This document shows positions 25,976 through 34,561 of a stretch of DNA of 64,000 nucleotides, one piece after another. The notes under the pieces were generated by a model. That model did no database searches and was not told the origin of the DNA. It saw nothing but the letters and a program-made list of their open reading frames with translations. This DNA is from Sulfurospirillum sp. UBA2217 (GTDB taxonomy: Bacteria > Campylobacterota > Campylobacteria > Campylobacterales > Sulfurospirillaceae), in the NCBI GenBank assembly GCA_002328495.1, contig DCUJ01000007.1:1-64000 (forward strand), written 5' to 3'. The translations under genes were made by a program, and so were the position numbers. Position 1 is the stretch's first letter; each line of letters starts with the position of its first letter.

Positions 25976-27217
25976 TCAAGAAGCAGGTTTTTCACTCGCC
26001 TGCTCTCGAAGCTTATCTTTTTTGCTTTTGCGTTTTCCCTTGATGGGTGCGCTCCCTTTTTCTTTTTGGGGAACCGCGCCCTCTCTTTCAAAGCCCTCAA
26101 TCTGCTCTTTGCTCAGTTTTATCGCACATCGCTTTTCAATGAGTGCAAAATGCGCCTCATCTTCCAACCCGATAAACGAAATCGCCACACCCTCTCTCCC
26201 AGCCCTTCCCGTTCGACCGATGCGGTGGATGTAATCCTCCGTAGAGCGCGGTAAATCAAAGTTGATAACACAGCTTACCTCCTCGATATCAAGCCCACGC
26301 GCCGCGATGTCGGTGGCAAAAAGGATATTGACTTTTGCCTCTTTTAAGGCTTGAAGTGCCCACGCACGTCCTTCTTGCACCAAATCGCCGTGAAAGGCTT
26401 CTGCATTAAACCCATGTTTGCGAAACTTCATCGCAATGTTTTCACACGCGCGCTTGTTCGCCATAAATACCAACACACGTTTCCAGTCATTTTCACGCAA
26501 TAACTGACGTAAAAGCGGTGAGCGATTTTCACGGTTGACGCTGATAGCACGCTGAACGATGCGTTCAACCGTAGGCGTTTCAGCTTCGATGACAACCTCT
26601 AACGCGTTTTTTGTGATTTTGAGAGTAAGGGCTTGGACTTTGGGTGGATAGGTCGCTGAAAAAAGAAGGTTTTGACGAAGGGAAGGCAACGCATCCAAAA
26701 TTACCCCAAGCTCTTGCTCAAAGCCCATATCCATCATCTTATCCGCTTCATCGAGCACAAAAAATTCGACATGAGAAAGATTGATCTGCTGTTTGCTCAT
26801 GATATCAAGCAGTCTTCCCGACGTCGCCACGACGATGTCGCACCCTTGTTGGATGTCGTAAAGTTGCTCACCGATTTTCTCCCCACCGATGATACTAACG
26901 ATTTTTGGTTTTACATGTAAAGACTGCCCAAAGGTGATAAACGCCTCCGCCACTTGTGTGGTAAGCTCCCTCGTAGGTGTTAAAACCAATGCCTTGATTT
27001 TCGCTTTGCCCTCACCTTTATTTGCACGCCATAGTTCCAATATCGGCAGTACAAAAGAGGCACTTTTACCACTTCCTGTTTGCGCTCTAGCCATGATGTC
27101 TTTTCGCTCTAACACAAGGGGAATGACTTTTTCTTGAATGGGTGTTGGCGTAGAAAAACCCACAGCATCAAGGGCATGTTGAATTTCAGGGCAGAGTTTG
27201 AATGGTGAAAATGGCAT
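25976..27217 (-). CDS. rhlE: DEAD-box RNA helicase, RhlE type
   Basis: A 413-aa ATP-dependent RNA helicase. Q motif is near residue 22 (PTPIQEKVIP), motif I ARAQTGSGKSASF, Ia PTRELTTQ, motif II DEAD, motif III SAT, motif V ATDIAARGLD, motif VI HRIGRTGRAGR, and a basic Lys-rich tail for RNA contact. It is convergent with ycaO (17 nt apart with a palindrome copy between) and divergent from the S4 gene. A further palindrome copy at 26911 is read as LHV. Confidence 0.95.
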   Translation of the reverse strand: MPFSPFKLCPEIQHALDAVGFSTPTPIQEKVIPLVLERKDIMARAQTGSGKSASFVLPILELWRANKGEGKAKIKALVLTPTRELTTQVAEAFITFGQSLHVKPKIVSIIGGEKIGEQLYDIQQGCDIVVATSGRLLDIMSKQQINLSHVEFFVLDEADKMMDMGFEQELGVILDALPSLRQNLLFSATYPPKVQALTLKITKNALEVVIEAETPTVERIVQRAISVNRENRSPLLRQLLRENDWKRVLVFMANKRACENIAMKFRKHGFNAEAFHGDLVQEGRAWALQALKEAKVNILFATDIAARGLDIEEVSCVINFDLPRSTEDYIHRIGRTGRAGREGVAISFIGLEDEAHFALIEKRCAIKLSKEQIEGFEREGAVPQKEKGSAPIKGKRKSKKDKLREQASEKPAS

Positions 27218-27335
27218 GGTTTGGCATCCTTATTATCTTTGAGCGCATTGTAAGATAATCTCACTTTAGAGGAGGTTTGAGATTTACATGTAAAGAAAGA
27301 TTCGGATATGATTGCCAAAAATATAAGGAATAAAA

Positions 27336-27548
27336 ATGAAATTTGAACTAGAAGATGACTATATCGAGTTATTTAAACTCTTAAAAGTTACAGGAATCGC
27401 AGAAAGTGGCGCGCAAGCGAAGATGCTTATCGAAGAAGCTCAGGTGAAGCGAAACGGTGAAGTTGAGCTTAGAAAACGGGCTAAAATTGTGGCGGGTGAG
27501 CTCATTGAAGTGGGGGAAGATGTCATTGAAGTTGTCCTCAAACCTTAA
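27336..27548 (+). CDS. Small S4-domain RNA-binding protein (YbcJ-like)
   Basis: A 70-aa protein that is a single S4 fold: YIELFKLLKVTGIAESGAQA, KMLIEEAQVKRNGEVELRKR, then KIVAGELIEVGEDVIEVV. Proteins of this size bind structured RNA and are linked to ribosome or tRNA metabolism. It is divergent from rhlE, with a TTACATGTAA copy at 27284 in the shared leader. AAGG precedes the ATG. Confidence 0.9.
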   Translation: MKFELEDDYIELFKLLKVTGIAESGAQAKMLIEEAQVKRNGEVELRKRAKIVAGELIEVGEDVIEVVLKP

Positions 27549-27597
27549 ACGTTTAACTCCCCTTTTTCTACACTTAACTCTATAAAAAGGAAATCCT

Positions 27598-29754
27598 ATG
27601 CATTACATCATTTGCATGGTATTGATACTATTTTTATCCGCCTGTGGCAACAAGGCTCAAAAGACTAACGCACACATCGACTCGTTGGAATCGCTCAAAC
27701 GTTTTATACACGATGGGCAAAAAAATGGCTATTTCCCCAAAGAAATTCTCACAGGATTGCCTCTTTTCCCGCAAAAACTTCAGCCTGTTGATTTGGAAAA
27801 CCGCACCGTGATGACGTGGGACATGCACGCTAGGTGTGAGGACAGTAGCAAAAAAATCATACTAGCCCTTGATGCGACAAATCACTCCATCGTGTGTGAT
27901 GCGGGTGATGTGGCGTATATCGCAGGGGATGGCGATGACTGGGTCGATGACGCTGTTGATAATGACATTTTCTACATGGGCAAAGGAAACGACACGGTTA
28001 AAAATAGCTATGGGAGCGATATCTTTATTTTTGAAGAAAACTGGGGACATGATATCATCGAATGCGACTCCAGTGAGGTCGATACAACTCAAATCGAGGG
28101 ATACGATGGCTCGTATCCTTGGAAATACACCTCGTTTATTATCTTTGGAAAAGGGATAGAGCGTGCGGATATTCACTGGGTGGAGGATAGCTTGGTTCAT
28201 GCAAAAATGGGCGATTCTATCAAGCTTAGTTCACGCAATATTAACATTCTTTTTGCCAATGAAAACAACATAAAAGTAGAAGATAAAAATTTTATCCCAA
28301 CGAAAAAAGTACCCAAAAAAATCTCCTATGAGCAGATCAAAGGCGAATCGCTTACCATTCAAAACAACACCCTTTTTCTTGCCAATCACGGCTTGATGAT
28401 CATCAATGTACACGATATCAAGAACCCTCTCTTGCTCTCAGAACTCCATCATCTTCCTGGAACGCCAACTTCTGTAACGGTCGTTGGAGATATTGCCTAT
28501 GTGACGCAAGCAGCACCTTATTTTTCAGAGGGTGCGGGAGGTTGGGTGAGCATCGTGGATATCAAAGATTTGCAAAATCCACGCATTTTAAGCACGCTTA
28601 ATTTTGGGAACAATATCTTTAACATTGCACTTAACGGCAAGTATCTCTATGTTGCCGATACCAATTTGAGCTACAAAGATAAAAGGGCTTTGTCGATTTT
28701 TGATGTTTCCATGCCAAGTGAGCCTAAATTTCTTTCCAAAACAAAGCTACAAGATTACACACGATTTTTGGCGTACGCTAATGATGTGTTATTTCTCTCA
28801 ACGTTTGAAAACAGACTGGTTGTCATAGATGTGAGTATTCCTGAAAATCCTAAAGAATTTACCTATGATTTTAGATTTGATGGAAGCGTTATGGCGATAA
28901 AAACCCTTGAAAACAAACTCCTCGTCAATCAAGATGGTGGAACCCTTAGCATCTTGGAAACCACCAAAAATAAACAGATAGTACACCGATGCGATGTCAA
29001 AATCCCTGTCAAAAATCACTACACAAGCAACGGTAGTAGCTCACTCGCCATAGAAAACAACCTCTTATATACAGCACAAAATCAAGACGGCGTGAGCATC
29101 ATCGACATCAACAACTGCGCATTCCAAAAAACCATTCCCTTTAGCGGCACGTACATAAGTTCCGTAGGCGTTATAGGCACTACCTTTGTAGCTATGAATC
29201 AAGACAAAGCCTTTTTATACGAGCCCAATGCTCCACAAACCAATGTGTTAGAACCCAAGCCCTCCAACCCCTATGCAAACCTGAGCAAAGACCAACTCCA
29301 AACCCTTTTGTACCAAGCGGCGCAAGATGATAAAGCAGACGAAGTGATAGCGTTATGCAAAGCAGGGGCAAACCCAAATTTTGCAGGGCACGAACGGCAC
29401 ACGCCTATGCAAATCAGCGCACGGCTTGGAAGTCTAAAAGCACTAGAAGCACTCCTTAAAAACGGCGGAATGGCTGATGGGGAGGCTATGATGTATGCAG
29501 CCCTAAGAGAGCAAATAGAAGCGATGAAATTGCTAGAAAAATACGGAGGTAACATCGCCCAAACCGATAAAGATGGGTGTACAACCCTCCATTACATCGC
29601 CCAAGATGGCACGGTGGAAATGGTGTCGTATCTCGTGGAAAAAGGCGTCCCCATCAACGCTACATGTAGAGGCAAAGAGAGTGCTTTAAAATGGGCAAAC
29701 TATGGCAAAAATATCGAGGTGATACAGTATTTGGAAAGTAAGGGGGCTAGATAG
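27598..29754 (+). CDS. Lipoprotein with RTX-like, LVIVD-propeller and ankyrin segments
   Basis: A 718-aa protein. Lipobox LSAC puts lipidation at Cys16. Residues about 95-145 are Gly/Asp-rich and resemble RTX calcium repeats (GDGDDWVDDAVDND, GKGNDTVKN, GSDIF). About 250-555 hold repeats of the LVIVD type (LFLANHGLMIINVHDIKNP, YVTQ...VSIVDIKDLQNP, LSIFDVSMPSEP), predicting a beta-propeller. About 575-718 are ankyrin repeats (DDKADEVIALCKAGANPNF, TLHYIAQDGTVEMVSYLVEKG). The three-part build suggests surface or periplasmic protein binding. It starts 49 nt after the S4 gene. Confidence 0.85.
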   Translation: MHYIICMVLILFLSACGNKAQKTNAHIDSLESLKRFIHDGQKNGYFPKEILTGLPLFPQKLQPVDLENRTVMTWDMHARCEDSSKKIILALDATNHSIVCDAGDVAYIAGDGDDWVDDAVDNDIFYMGKGNDTVKNSYGSDIFIFEENWGHDIIECDSSEVDTTQIEGYDGSYPWKYTSFIIFGKGIERADIHWVEDSLVHAKMGDSIKLSSRNINILFANENNIKVEDKNFIPTKKVPKKISYEQIKGESLTIQNNTLFLANHGLMIINVHDIKNPLLLSELHHLPGTPTSVTVVGDIAYVTQAAPYFSEGAGGWVSIVDIKDLQNPRILSTLNFGNNIFNIALNGKYLYVADTNLSYKDKRALSIFDVSMPSEPKFLSKTKLQDYTRFLAYANDVLFLSTFENRLVVIDVSIPENPKEFTYDFRFDGSVMAIKTLENKLLVNQDGGTLSILETTKNKQIVHRCDVKIPVKNHYTSNGSSSLAIENNLLYTAQNQDGVSIIDINNCAFQKTIPFSGTYISSVGVIGTTFVAMNQDKAFLYEPNAPQTNVLEPKPSNPYANLSKDQLQTLLYQAAQDDKADEVIALCKAGANPNFAGHERHTPMQISARLGSLKALEALLKNGGMADGEAMMYAALREQIEAMKLLEKYGGNIAQTDKDGCTTLHYIAQDGTVEMVSYLVEKGVPINATCRGKESALKWANYGKNIEVIQYLESKGAR

Positions 29755-29792
29755 CTTTCCCCAATCGTCATCTCAGCGTGAGATAAAAATCT

Positions 29793-29802
29793 TTACATGT
29801 AA
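29793..29802. repeat. TTACATGTAA copy between convergent genes
   Basis: Lies between the stops of the 27598-29754 and 29852-31327 genes as CTTTACATGTAAAG, a 14-bp perfect palindrome. The copies at 25965 (ycaO/rhlE) and 53825/53847 (nusA/lipoprotein) occupy the same kind of convergent junction. Confidence 0.85.
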
Positions 29803-29851
29803 AGGCAAAAAGCGTTATCCGCATTGCCTTGTTAGTGGGATATGAAAAATT

Positions 29852-31327
29852 TTAAAATAATTCAAAATCATCACTTAAATCATTGTCATTTGAAATATTA
29901 AGCTGTAATTGTAACACACTACTAAAGATAGAACTATCGAGGTAATGTATGTCAACTGCTACCTTTGTTACGAAAATATTTGTTCGCCATTGGACTAAGT
30001 CTTCATATAAATTTTCGAATAGCATATGTATTGCTATTGTATTTTTGATGATTTCTTCATCATCTAAACTGCGAATAAAATCACTTAAAGAACAAATAGC
30101 ATTACCCAAATCAACAAATTCAATGAGTGATTTTATGGTGGCACCATAAACCTCAAACAATCTTGCTATCTCAATAATAGAACTTTTTTTAGGATGTCGA
30201 ATGAACATATCGATGGCATCTTGTATATCAGATTCTATGGTATTTAATTCATTAATCTCTTCATAAGAAGAATCATCTAAATGCTCTACGTATTCTTGGG
30301 CAGATACTTTAAGGTGAACACTTTTTCGTAAAAGAGCTATTTCTTTATCACTCAACCCTTTATCTAAAGCACTCTCTTTACCATTTTTTATAGCAAACGA
30401 TTTAGTAACTGCTTTGGCACTTTCTTTAAAAATGCGTCTTGCCAATAGTTCTTCAATCACCTCTTTATAACTATCTACCTTTTGTTTTTGATAGGTCATC
30501 ATTTTGATTTGCATCAGATGCGAGGCTATGTCATTGAGAATAATAACCGTATAATCATCTTGGTCTATACCTAATTGAATTGAAAACTTTGTAGGAATAA
30601 AGACTTTTTTGAGTGTAGAGTCTTTGTAATGGTATTTAACATCCAAGCTTTTACCAACAGAAATAGAGGAAAAACAAATATTTTCATTCATATTATCAAA
30701 TATTTTTTCAATATCATGAATAGACAATTTTTCTTGAATATGGATTCTTTTATTGATAAAAAGGTCGAAAAGACTTTTATTTGCAAATAAAACTTCCGAA
30801 TCTTTAAAAACAAACATGGGGAAAGGAATGCCTTGTATAATTTTTCTAGCGGAAGCATTAGCAATATCAAGGAGTCTGTCTTCTTGCTTTTTATAAAACA
30901 ATTCTTTAGCATCTAACTTATTTTTGAGTTTATTGACCATATCTGTAATAACAAATCTGAGTCTTGAAGGGGTAATGGGGTGAAACAAGCATTGCGTTAT
31001 ACCAATGGAGATAGCCGCAGTCAGTCTATCTGGCTCATCTAATTTCATAATAAGTGCAATAGGCATATCGTAGTTATACTGTCGCATGGTATAAATGAGA
31101 GGCAACCAATTTAATCCAACCGTTTCTGTATCTAAAAAAACCAAATTGACTACATTATGTTCTTGTTTCAGCAATTCTATAATTTCATTTTTATTGGTAG
31201 TAACAAATACTTTGTCAAACTTTTGCGTTAACTCAGGGTGGATATTTGCTACATCATCAGAAATTAAAAGAACAGAAATGTTTTTTGAGATAGTTTCAAG
31301 GCTTTCATAGGGAACAGTAATATTCAT
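29852..31327 (-). CDS. Receiver-like/PAS signalling protein with the shared C-terminal domain
   Basis: About 491 aa. Residues about 15-125 form a CheY-like receiver fold: SDD acidic pair, LVFLDTETVGL with a possible phospho-Asp, and a KL/FHPI position where the usual conserved Lys is not evident. A PAS-like segment (PFPMFVFKDSEVLFANKSL) is at about 180-240. The C-terminal 75 residues (LSDFIRSLD, EDLVQW, VAVDIHYLDSSIFSSVLQ) match the 23277-24200 protein, and the tail ends DDFELF. ATG 31327 has GGAAAACA before it; the frame opens at 31369. No kinase or GGDEF output domain is present. Confidence 0.78.
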   Translation of the reverse strand: MNITVPYESLETISKNISVLLISDDVANIHPELTQKFDKVFVTTNKNEIIELLKQEHNVVNLVFLDTETVGLNWLPLIYTMRQYNYDMPIALIMKLDEPDRLTAAISIGITQCLFHPITPSRLRFVITDMVNKLKNKLDAKELFYKKQEDRLLDIANASARKIIQGIPFPMFVFKDSEVLFANKSLFDLFINKRIHIQEKLSIHDIEKIFDNMNENICFSSISVGKSLDVKYHYKDSTLKKVFIPTKFSIQLGIDQDDYTVIILNDIASHLMQIKMMTYQKQKVDSYKEVIEELLARRIFKESAKAVTKSFAIKNGKESALDKGLSDKEIALLRKSVHLKVSAQEYVEHLDDSSYEEINELNTIESDIQDAIDMFIRHPKKSSIIEIARLFEVYGATIKSLIEFVDLGNAICSLSDFIRSLDDEEIIKNTIAIHMLFENLYEDLVQWRTNIFVTKVAVDIHYLDSSIFSSVLQLQLNISNDNDLSDDFELF

Positions 31328-31399
31328 TGTTTTCCAGCCATTATTAAATTTAGGATTAAAGTATAACACAGATAGTAGAATTTTGTAAAATTTTAAATT

Positions 31400-31476
31400 A
31401 AAAAAGAAAATGACAAACTTATCATCTTGGTATCAAGTGTGAAATCAAGAGAAAATGCTTATAAAAAGTAGTTTTT
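31400..31476 (+). pseudogene. Duplicated 3' fragment of the relE-type gene at 33.5 kb
   Basis: About 77 bp that match 33465-33541 with only a few differences. They encode the last two dozen codons of the toxin (KKENDKLIILV...SRENAYKK) with its stop, but no start or 5' part. It is a remnant of a second RelE-type locus or of a duplication, lying in the 254-bp gap before the ferredoxin gene. Confidence 0.8.
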
Positions 31477-31581
31477 GAACACTCCCCTTCTACCCCTTTT
31501 ACTTCTTATTGTTATGTCTTTCAATGAAGATTTAATGACTTAAGAGTACAATGACTCACGAATGCTTTTTAGGAGTTTTCT

Positions 31582-32856
31582 ATGTCGCATCACACACTCA
31601 AATCAGGCTACAAAGCGTTGGTCGAAAGACTAAATCGTTTTCCGCAAGGCGCGCCTCCGTCTCAAACGCTGTACCACATACTCGAACTGCTCTTCTCCCC
31701 CAAAGAAGCAGAGCTTGTTGCTCTTTTACCCATTGTGCCTTTTGGGGTAGACGAAGCCGCAAAACGGTGGAAAATGTCACATTTAGAAGCGCAAAACATC
31801 CTCGATGAACTCTCAAGCAGAGCCATTCTTTTAGATATAGATAAACATGGCGAATCCATCTATGTGCTCCCACCTCCCATGGCAGGTTTTTTTGAATTTT
31901 CCTTGATGCGCGTGGGTGGCAAGATAGACCAAAAAACACTCTCAGAGCTTTTTCATCAATACCTGAACGTGGAAGAGGATTTTGTTAAAGATTTATTTGC
32001 CAATGGACAAACTCAGCTAGGAAGAGCTTTTGTCAACGAGCAAGCCTTAAGTGAGGAAAATGTTTTACATGTACTCGATTTTGAACGGGCATCTCACATC
32101 ATTGAGAGTTCGCAGTATATGGGTGTGGGAACGTGCTACTGTCGGCATAAAAAAATGCACTTAGGTGAGGCGTGTGATGCACCGCTTGATATTTGTATGA
32201 CCTTTGGTGCGAGTGCCGAGTCTCTTACCAAATACAACTACGCAAGGCGCATTGACAAAATAGAGGGCATGGAGCTTTTGCACCAAGCCCAAGAACACAA
32301 CCTTGTGCAATTTGGCGAAAACGTCCAAAAAGGTGTAAACTTTATCTGTAATTGCTGTGGCTGTTGTTGTGAAGCGTTAATCGCTGCTCGAAAATTTGCT
32401 TTTCTAAATCCAGTCCATACGACTAACTTTTTACCTGTTATCGATGAGGAACAATGCACAGGATGTGGCAAATGCGTCGAGGTGTGCGGGGTTGAAGCGA
32501 TGAGTATTACCTCCGCCAACAATCCCCATAAACCAAAGCAAAAAAAAGCCACCCTCAATCCCGATAGATGCCTAGGATGTGGCGTGTGCGTCAATGTCTG
32601 TAAGCCAAAAGCGCTAAGCCTAAAACAGCTCGGCAAAAGAATACTCACCCCCGTCAATGGCGCACACAGAGCCGTCATGATGGCAATAGAACGAGGGAAG
32701 CTCCAAAACTTTATCTTCGACAATCAAGCCCTCTGGTCTCACCGTGTCATGGCAACCATCCTCGGTGTCATCTTAAAACTCCCTCCCATACAACAAATCA
32801 TGGCAAGCGAACAGATAAAATCACGCTACTTAGGAAAGCTTTTGGAAAGATACTAA
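31582..32856 (+). CDS. 4Fe-4S dicluster ferredoxin-type protein with an N-terminal helical domain
   Basis: A 424-aa protein. The N-terminal region about 10-120 is helical and winged-helix-like (EAAKRWKMSHLEAQNILDELS). A Cys-rich centre follows (GTCYCRHKKMHLGEACD; NCCGCCC near residue 257). Two ferredoxin motifs CTGCGKCVEVC and CLGCGVCVNVC lie at about 293-303 and 332-342, with the downstream Cys placed as in 4Fe-4S ferredoxins. It is likely an electron-transfer or redox-sensing protein; the partner is unknown. No operon neighbour. Confidence 0.8.
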   Translation: MSHHTLKSGYKALVERLNRFPQGAPPSQTLYHILELLFSPKEAELVALLPIVPFGVDEAAKRWKMSHLEAQNILDELSSRAILLDIDKHGESIYVLPPPMAGFFEFSLMRVGGKIDQKTLSELFHQYLNVEEDFVKDLFANGQTQLGRAFVNEQALSEENVLHVLDFERASHIIESSQYMGVGTCYCRHKKMHLGEACDAPLDICMTFGASAESLTKYNYARRIDKIEGMELLHQAQEHNLVQFGENVQKGVNFICNCCGCCCEALIAARKFAFLNPVHTTNFLPVIDEEQCTGCGKCVEVCGVEAMSITSANNPHKPKQKKATLNPDRCLGCGVCVNVCKPKALSLKQLGKRILTPVNGAHRAVMMAIERGKLQNFIFDNQALWSHRVMATILGVILKLPPIQQIMASEQIKSRYLGKLLERY

Positions 32857-32859
32857 GCT

Positions 32860-32869
32860 TTACATGTAA
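32860..32869. repeat. TTACATGTAA copy after the ferredoxin-type gene
   Basis: CTTTACATGTAAAG, 3 nt after the stop. The following gap (to 33026) also holds a short S4-like coding remnant near 32918-32968 (reads MLIEEGVVIEVEASFN). Confidence 0.85.
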
Positions 32870-33026
32870 AGAGAGTATCGCATAAACAAAAAAACAGGCA
32901 TGAAATGTAAATCAGAAGATGCTCATTGAAGAGGGAGTGGTGATTGAGGTTGAAGCTTCTTTTAATTGACAATACATACAATAAGCAATATAATAACACT
33001 TATTAAAAGATAAAATGAGGTCAAAA

Positions 33027-33248
33027 ATGTATAAAACCGTCAAACCAACAACATTTACTTTGCCCCATCTCATCCTTGAAGATCTGGAAACGATGTCTCA
33101 GGAACTCGGCAAGAAAAAAAGTGCCATCATTTTAGAGGCACTTGAGATGTACATAGATTATCAAGATTTGCAACTGGCAAAGAAAAGGGTTCAAGAAAGT
33201 GAAGGCAGGCTCGGTGCGGATGAGTTTTTTAAAGAACTAGGTGTCTAA
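33027..33248 (+). CDS. Ribbon-helix-helix antitoxin
   Basis: A 73-aa protein. The N-terminal beta strand and helices (TTFTLPHLILEDLETMSQEL, then KKKSAIILEALEMYIDY) fit a RHH/CopG-type antitoxin, followed by a charged tail that would wrap the toxin. I chose ATG 33027, with GAGG 7-10 nt upstream; the frame opens at 33015. It ends immediately before the toxin ATG. Confidence 0.87.
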   Translation: MYKTVKPTTFTLPHLILEDLETMSQELGKKKSAIILEALEMYIDYQDLQLAKKRVQESEGRLGADEFFKELGV

Positions 33249-33536
33249 ATGTACGCTTTGGAGTTTGAAAAAAGCGTCAAGAAAGATTTTAACACGATAG
33301 GAACTGGCGATATACTTTACATCAAAAACTCACTCTACGCTTTTTGTGAAAACTTCTCTCCCGCATTTGAGCAAGAACTTCTAAAAATAGGCAAAATCAA
33401 AAAGCTACAAGGCTTCAATGAAGACATTTATAGGCTCAAACTCCGAAGTTACAGGGTTATCTATAAAAAAGAAAATGACAAACTTATCATCTTGGTATTA
33501 AGTGTGAAATCAAGAGAGAATGCTTATAAAAAGTAG
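33249..33536 (+). CDS. RelE/ParE-superfamily toxin
   Basis: A 95-aa toxin of RelE fold: MYALEFEKSVKKDFNTIG, then KIGKIKKLQGFNEDIYRLKLRSYRVIYK, ending LIILVLSVKSRENAYKK. The Arg/Tyr set in RLKLRSYRVIY is typical of the catalytic sheet. It is directly downstream of its antitoxin with no gap. A second copy of its 3' end is at 31400-31476. Confidence 0.9.
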   Translation: MYALEFEKSVKKDFNTIGTGDILYIKNSLYAFCENFSPAFEQELLKIGKIKKLQGFNEDIYRLKLRSYRVIYKKENDKLIILVLSVKSRENAYKK

Positions 33537-33555
33537 TTTTTTAAGAACGAAACTG

Positions 33556-33577
33556 TAAAAAGTTAAAAGTAAAGCCC
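33556..33577 (+). repeat. Short dispersed repeat ahead of the FRG cassette
   Basis: AAAGTTAAAAGTAAAGCCC followed by TGACCCC. Near-identical to 9225-9246 and, inverted, to the sequence around 34543-34563. The GCCCTGACCCC end resembles ends seen near REP-associated transposases, which is an inference from memory. Confidence 0.5.
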
Positions 33578-33600
33578 TGACCCCTTTTCTTACGTTTGAT

Positions 33601-33614
33601 AAAGTTTAGCTCCC
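33601..33614 (+). repeat. Left inverted repeat of the FRG-gene cassette
   Basis: AAAGTTTAGCTCCC, the exact inverse of 34543-34556. The two bracket the FRG gene and little else (about 956 bp end to end). Confidence 0.75.
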
Positions 33615-33629
33615 CTTTTATCCACTAAA

Positions 33630-34484
33630 TTATGCTCCAACATTATGTATAATCCCGATACTCTTATCTCTAGGATCAAAACCAACACCTGATTGCAAAA
33701 GAATTTTATATCCATCGTCATAGTAAGCTGGAGGAAATAGCGAATGAGCACCAATGGTATGCCCATTACCAATCCAGTCAAATGCTTTTTCAAGTGGTAT
33801 TCTTACTGTTCCCCTAATTTGTTTAGAATAATCCAACGGACGACCATTGCCTGGTTCACCTTTGCAACGGAAGAGAAGACCGTGTTGTGCATGAGGTCTT
33901 AAAAAATAAGATGGTGCTGCAACTCGAAGATCTACCAATTCCGTGTTATCACCATTCCAATAGCCGGGTTTATCTTTTCTTCTCATTGTTAAATCTGTGC
34001 CAATTAAATATATATAAGCATATTTATTTTGATCATTGATTACTCTCTTTTGAAAGTGGAGAAAGTGACCATCACGCGTTGATTTTGTTTCGTAGCAAGC
34101 AAACCATAAAGCAACCCAAATATTATCAACAAGATCTATCCATGTTGTTTTTAGACCATAATGCTGAAGCAATGGTTCAGCAGCATAATCACCAAATTTT
34201 GAAAATACAGGACAAGCTACTCTATATTCATTGATTTTTTTATTTAATCTTTTTTCTCTACCAGTCTTGCCTGTAAATGAGTCTACTCCTCGATACAATG
34301 CAGGGCGAAGTCCATCATACAATTTGCTTTGACCTCTAAAATAAACTCCTTCTAGGGAGTTGTGTTTTAAATATCCAGCAGCCATAATTAAAGCATGAGA
34401 TTCTTCAATATCTAATATTTTACACCCATTCTGATCAACCCATTTTGAACCCACAATATTTATTGTTTTATTTTCAAATCCCAT
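33630..34484 (-). CDS. FRG-domain protein
   Basis: A 284-aa protein. The FRG signature is YFRGQSKLYDGLRPALYRG (about residues 47-65), followed by LLQHYGLKTTWIDLVDNIWVALWFA, matching the family's conserved H-YG-T-xxD segment. C-terminal LRPHAQHGLLF is also typical. FRG proteins turn up in phages, islands and defence contexts and their biochemical role is not settled. The gene is alone between 14-bp inverted repeats and reads opposite to relE. Confidence 0.85.
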   Translation of the reverse strand: MGFENKTINIVGSKWVDQNGCKILDIEESHALIMAAGYLKHNSLEGVYFRGQSKLYDGLRPALYRGVDSFTGKTGREKRLNKKINEYRVACPVFSKFGDYAAEPLLQHYGLKTTWIDLVDNIWVALWFACYETKSTRDGHFLHFQKRVINDQNKYAYIYLIGTDLTMRRKDKPGYWNGDNTELVDLRVAAPSYFLRPHAQHGLLFRCKGEPGNGRPLDYSKQIRGTVRIPLEKAFDWIGNGHTIGAHSLFPPAYYDDGYKILLQSGVGFDPRDKSIGIIHNVGA

Positions 34485-34542
34485 TCATATCCTTAAATTT
34501 ATAACTTTTTTTCAACTATCATTATATACACACGAATAATAC

Positions 34543-34556
34543 GGGAGCTAAACTTT
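34543..34556 (-). repeat. Right inverted repeat of the FRG-gene cassette
   Basis: GGGAGCTAAACTTT, inverse of 33601-33614. It continues as TAACTTT, which matches the dispersed AAAGTTAAAAGT repeat read on the minus strand. Confidence 0.75.
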
Positions 34557-34561
34557 TAACT

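Noticed and set aside
31598..31939. Open frame opposite the ferredoxin-type gene start
   Set aside because: Overlaps the strongly supported 4Fe-4S gene and lacks any motif.
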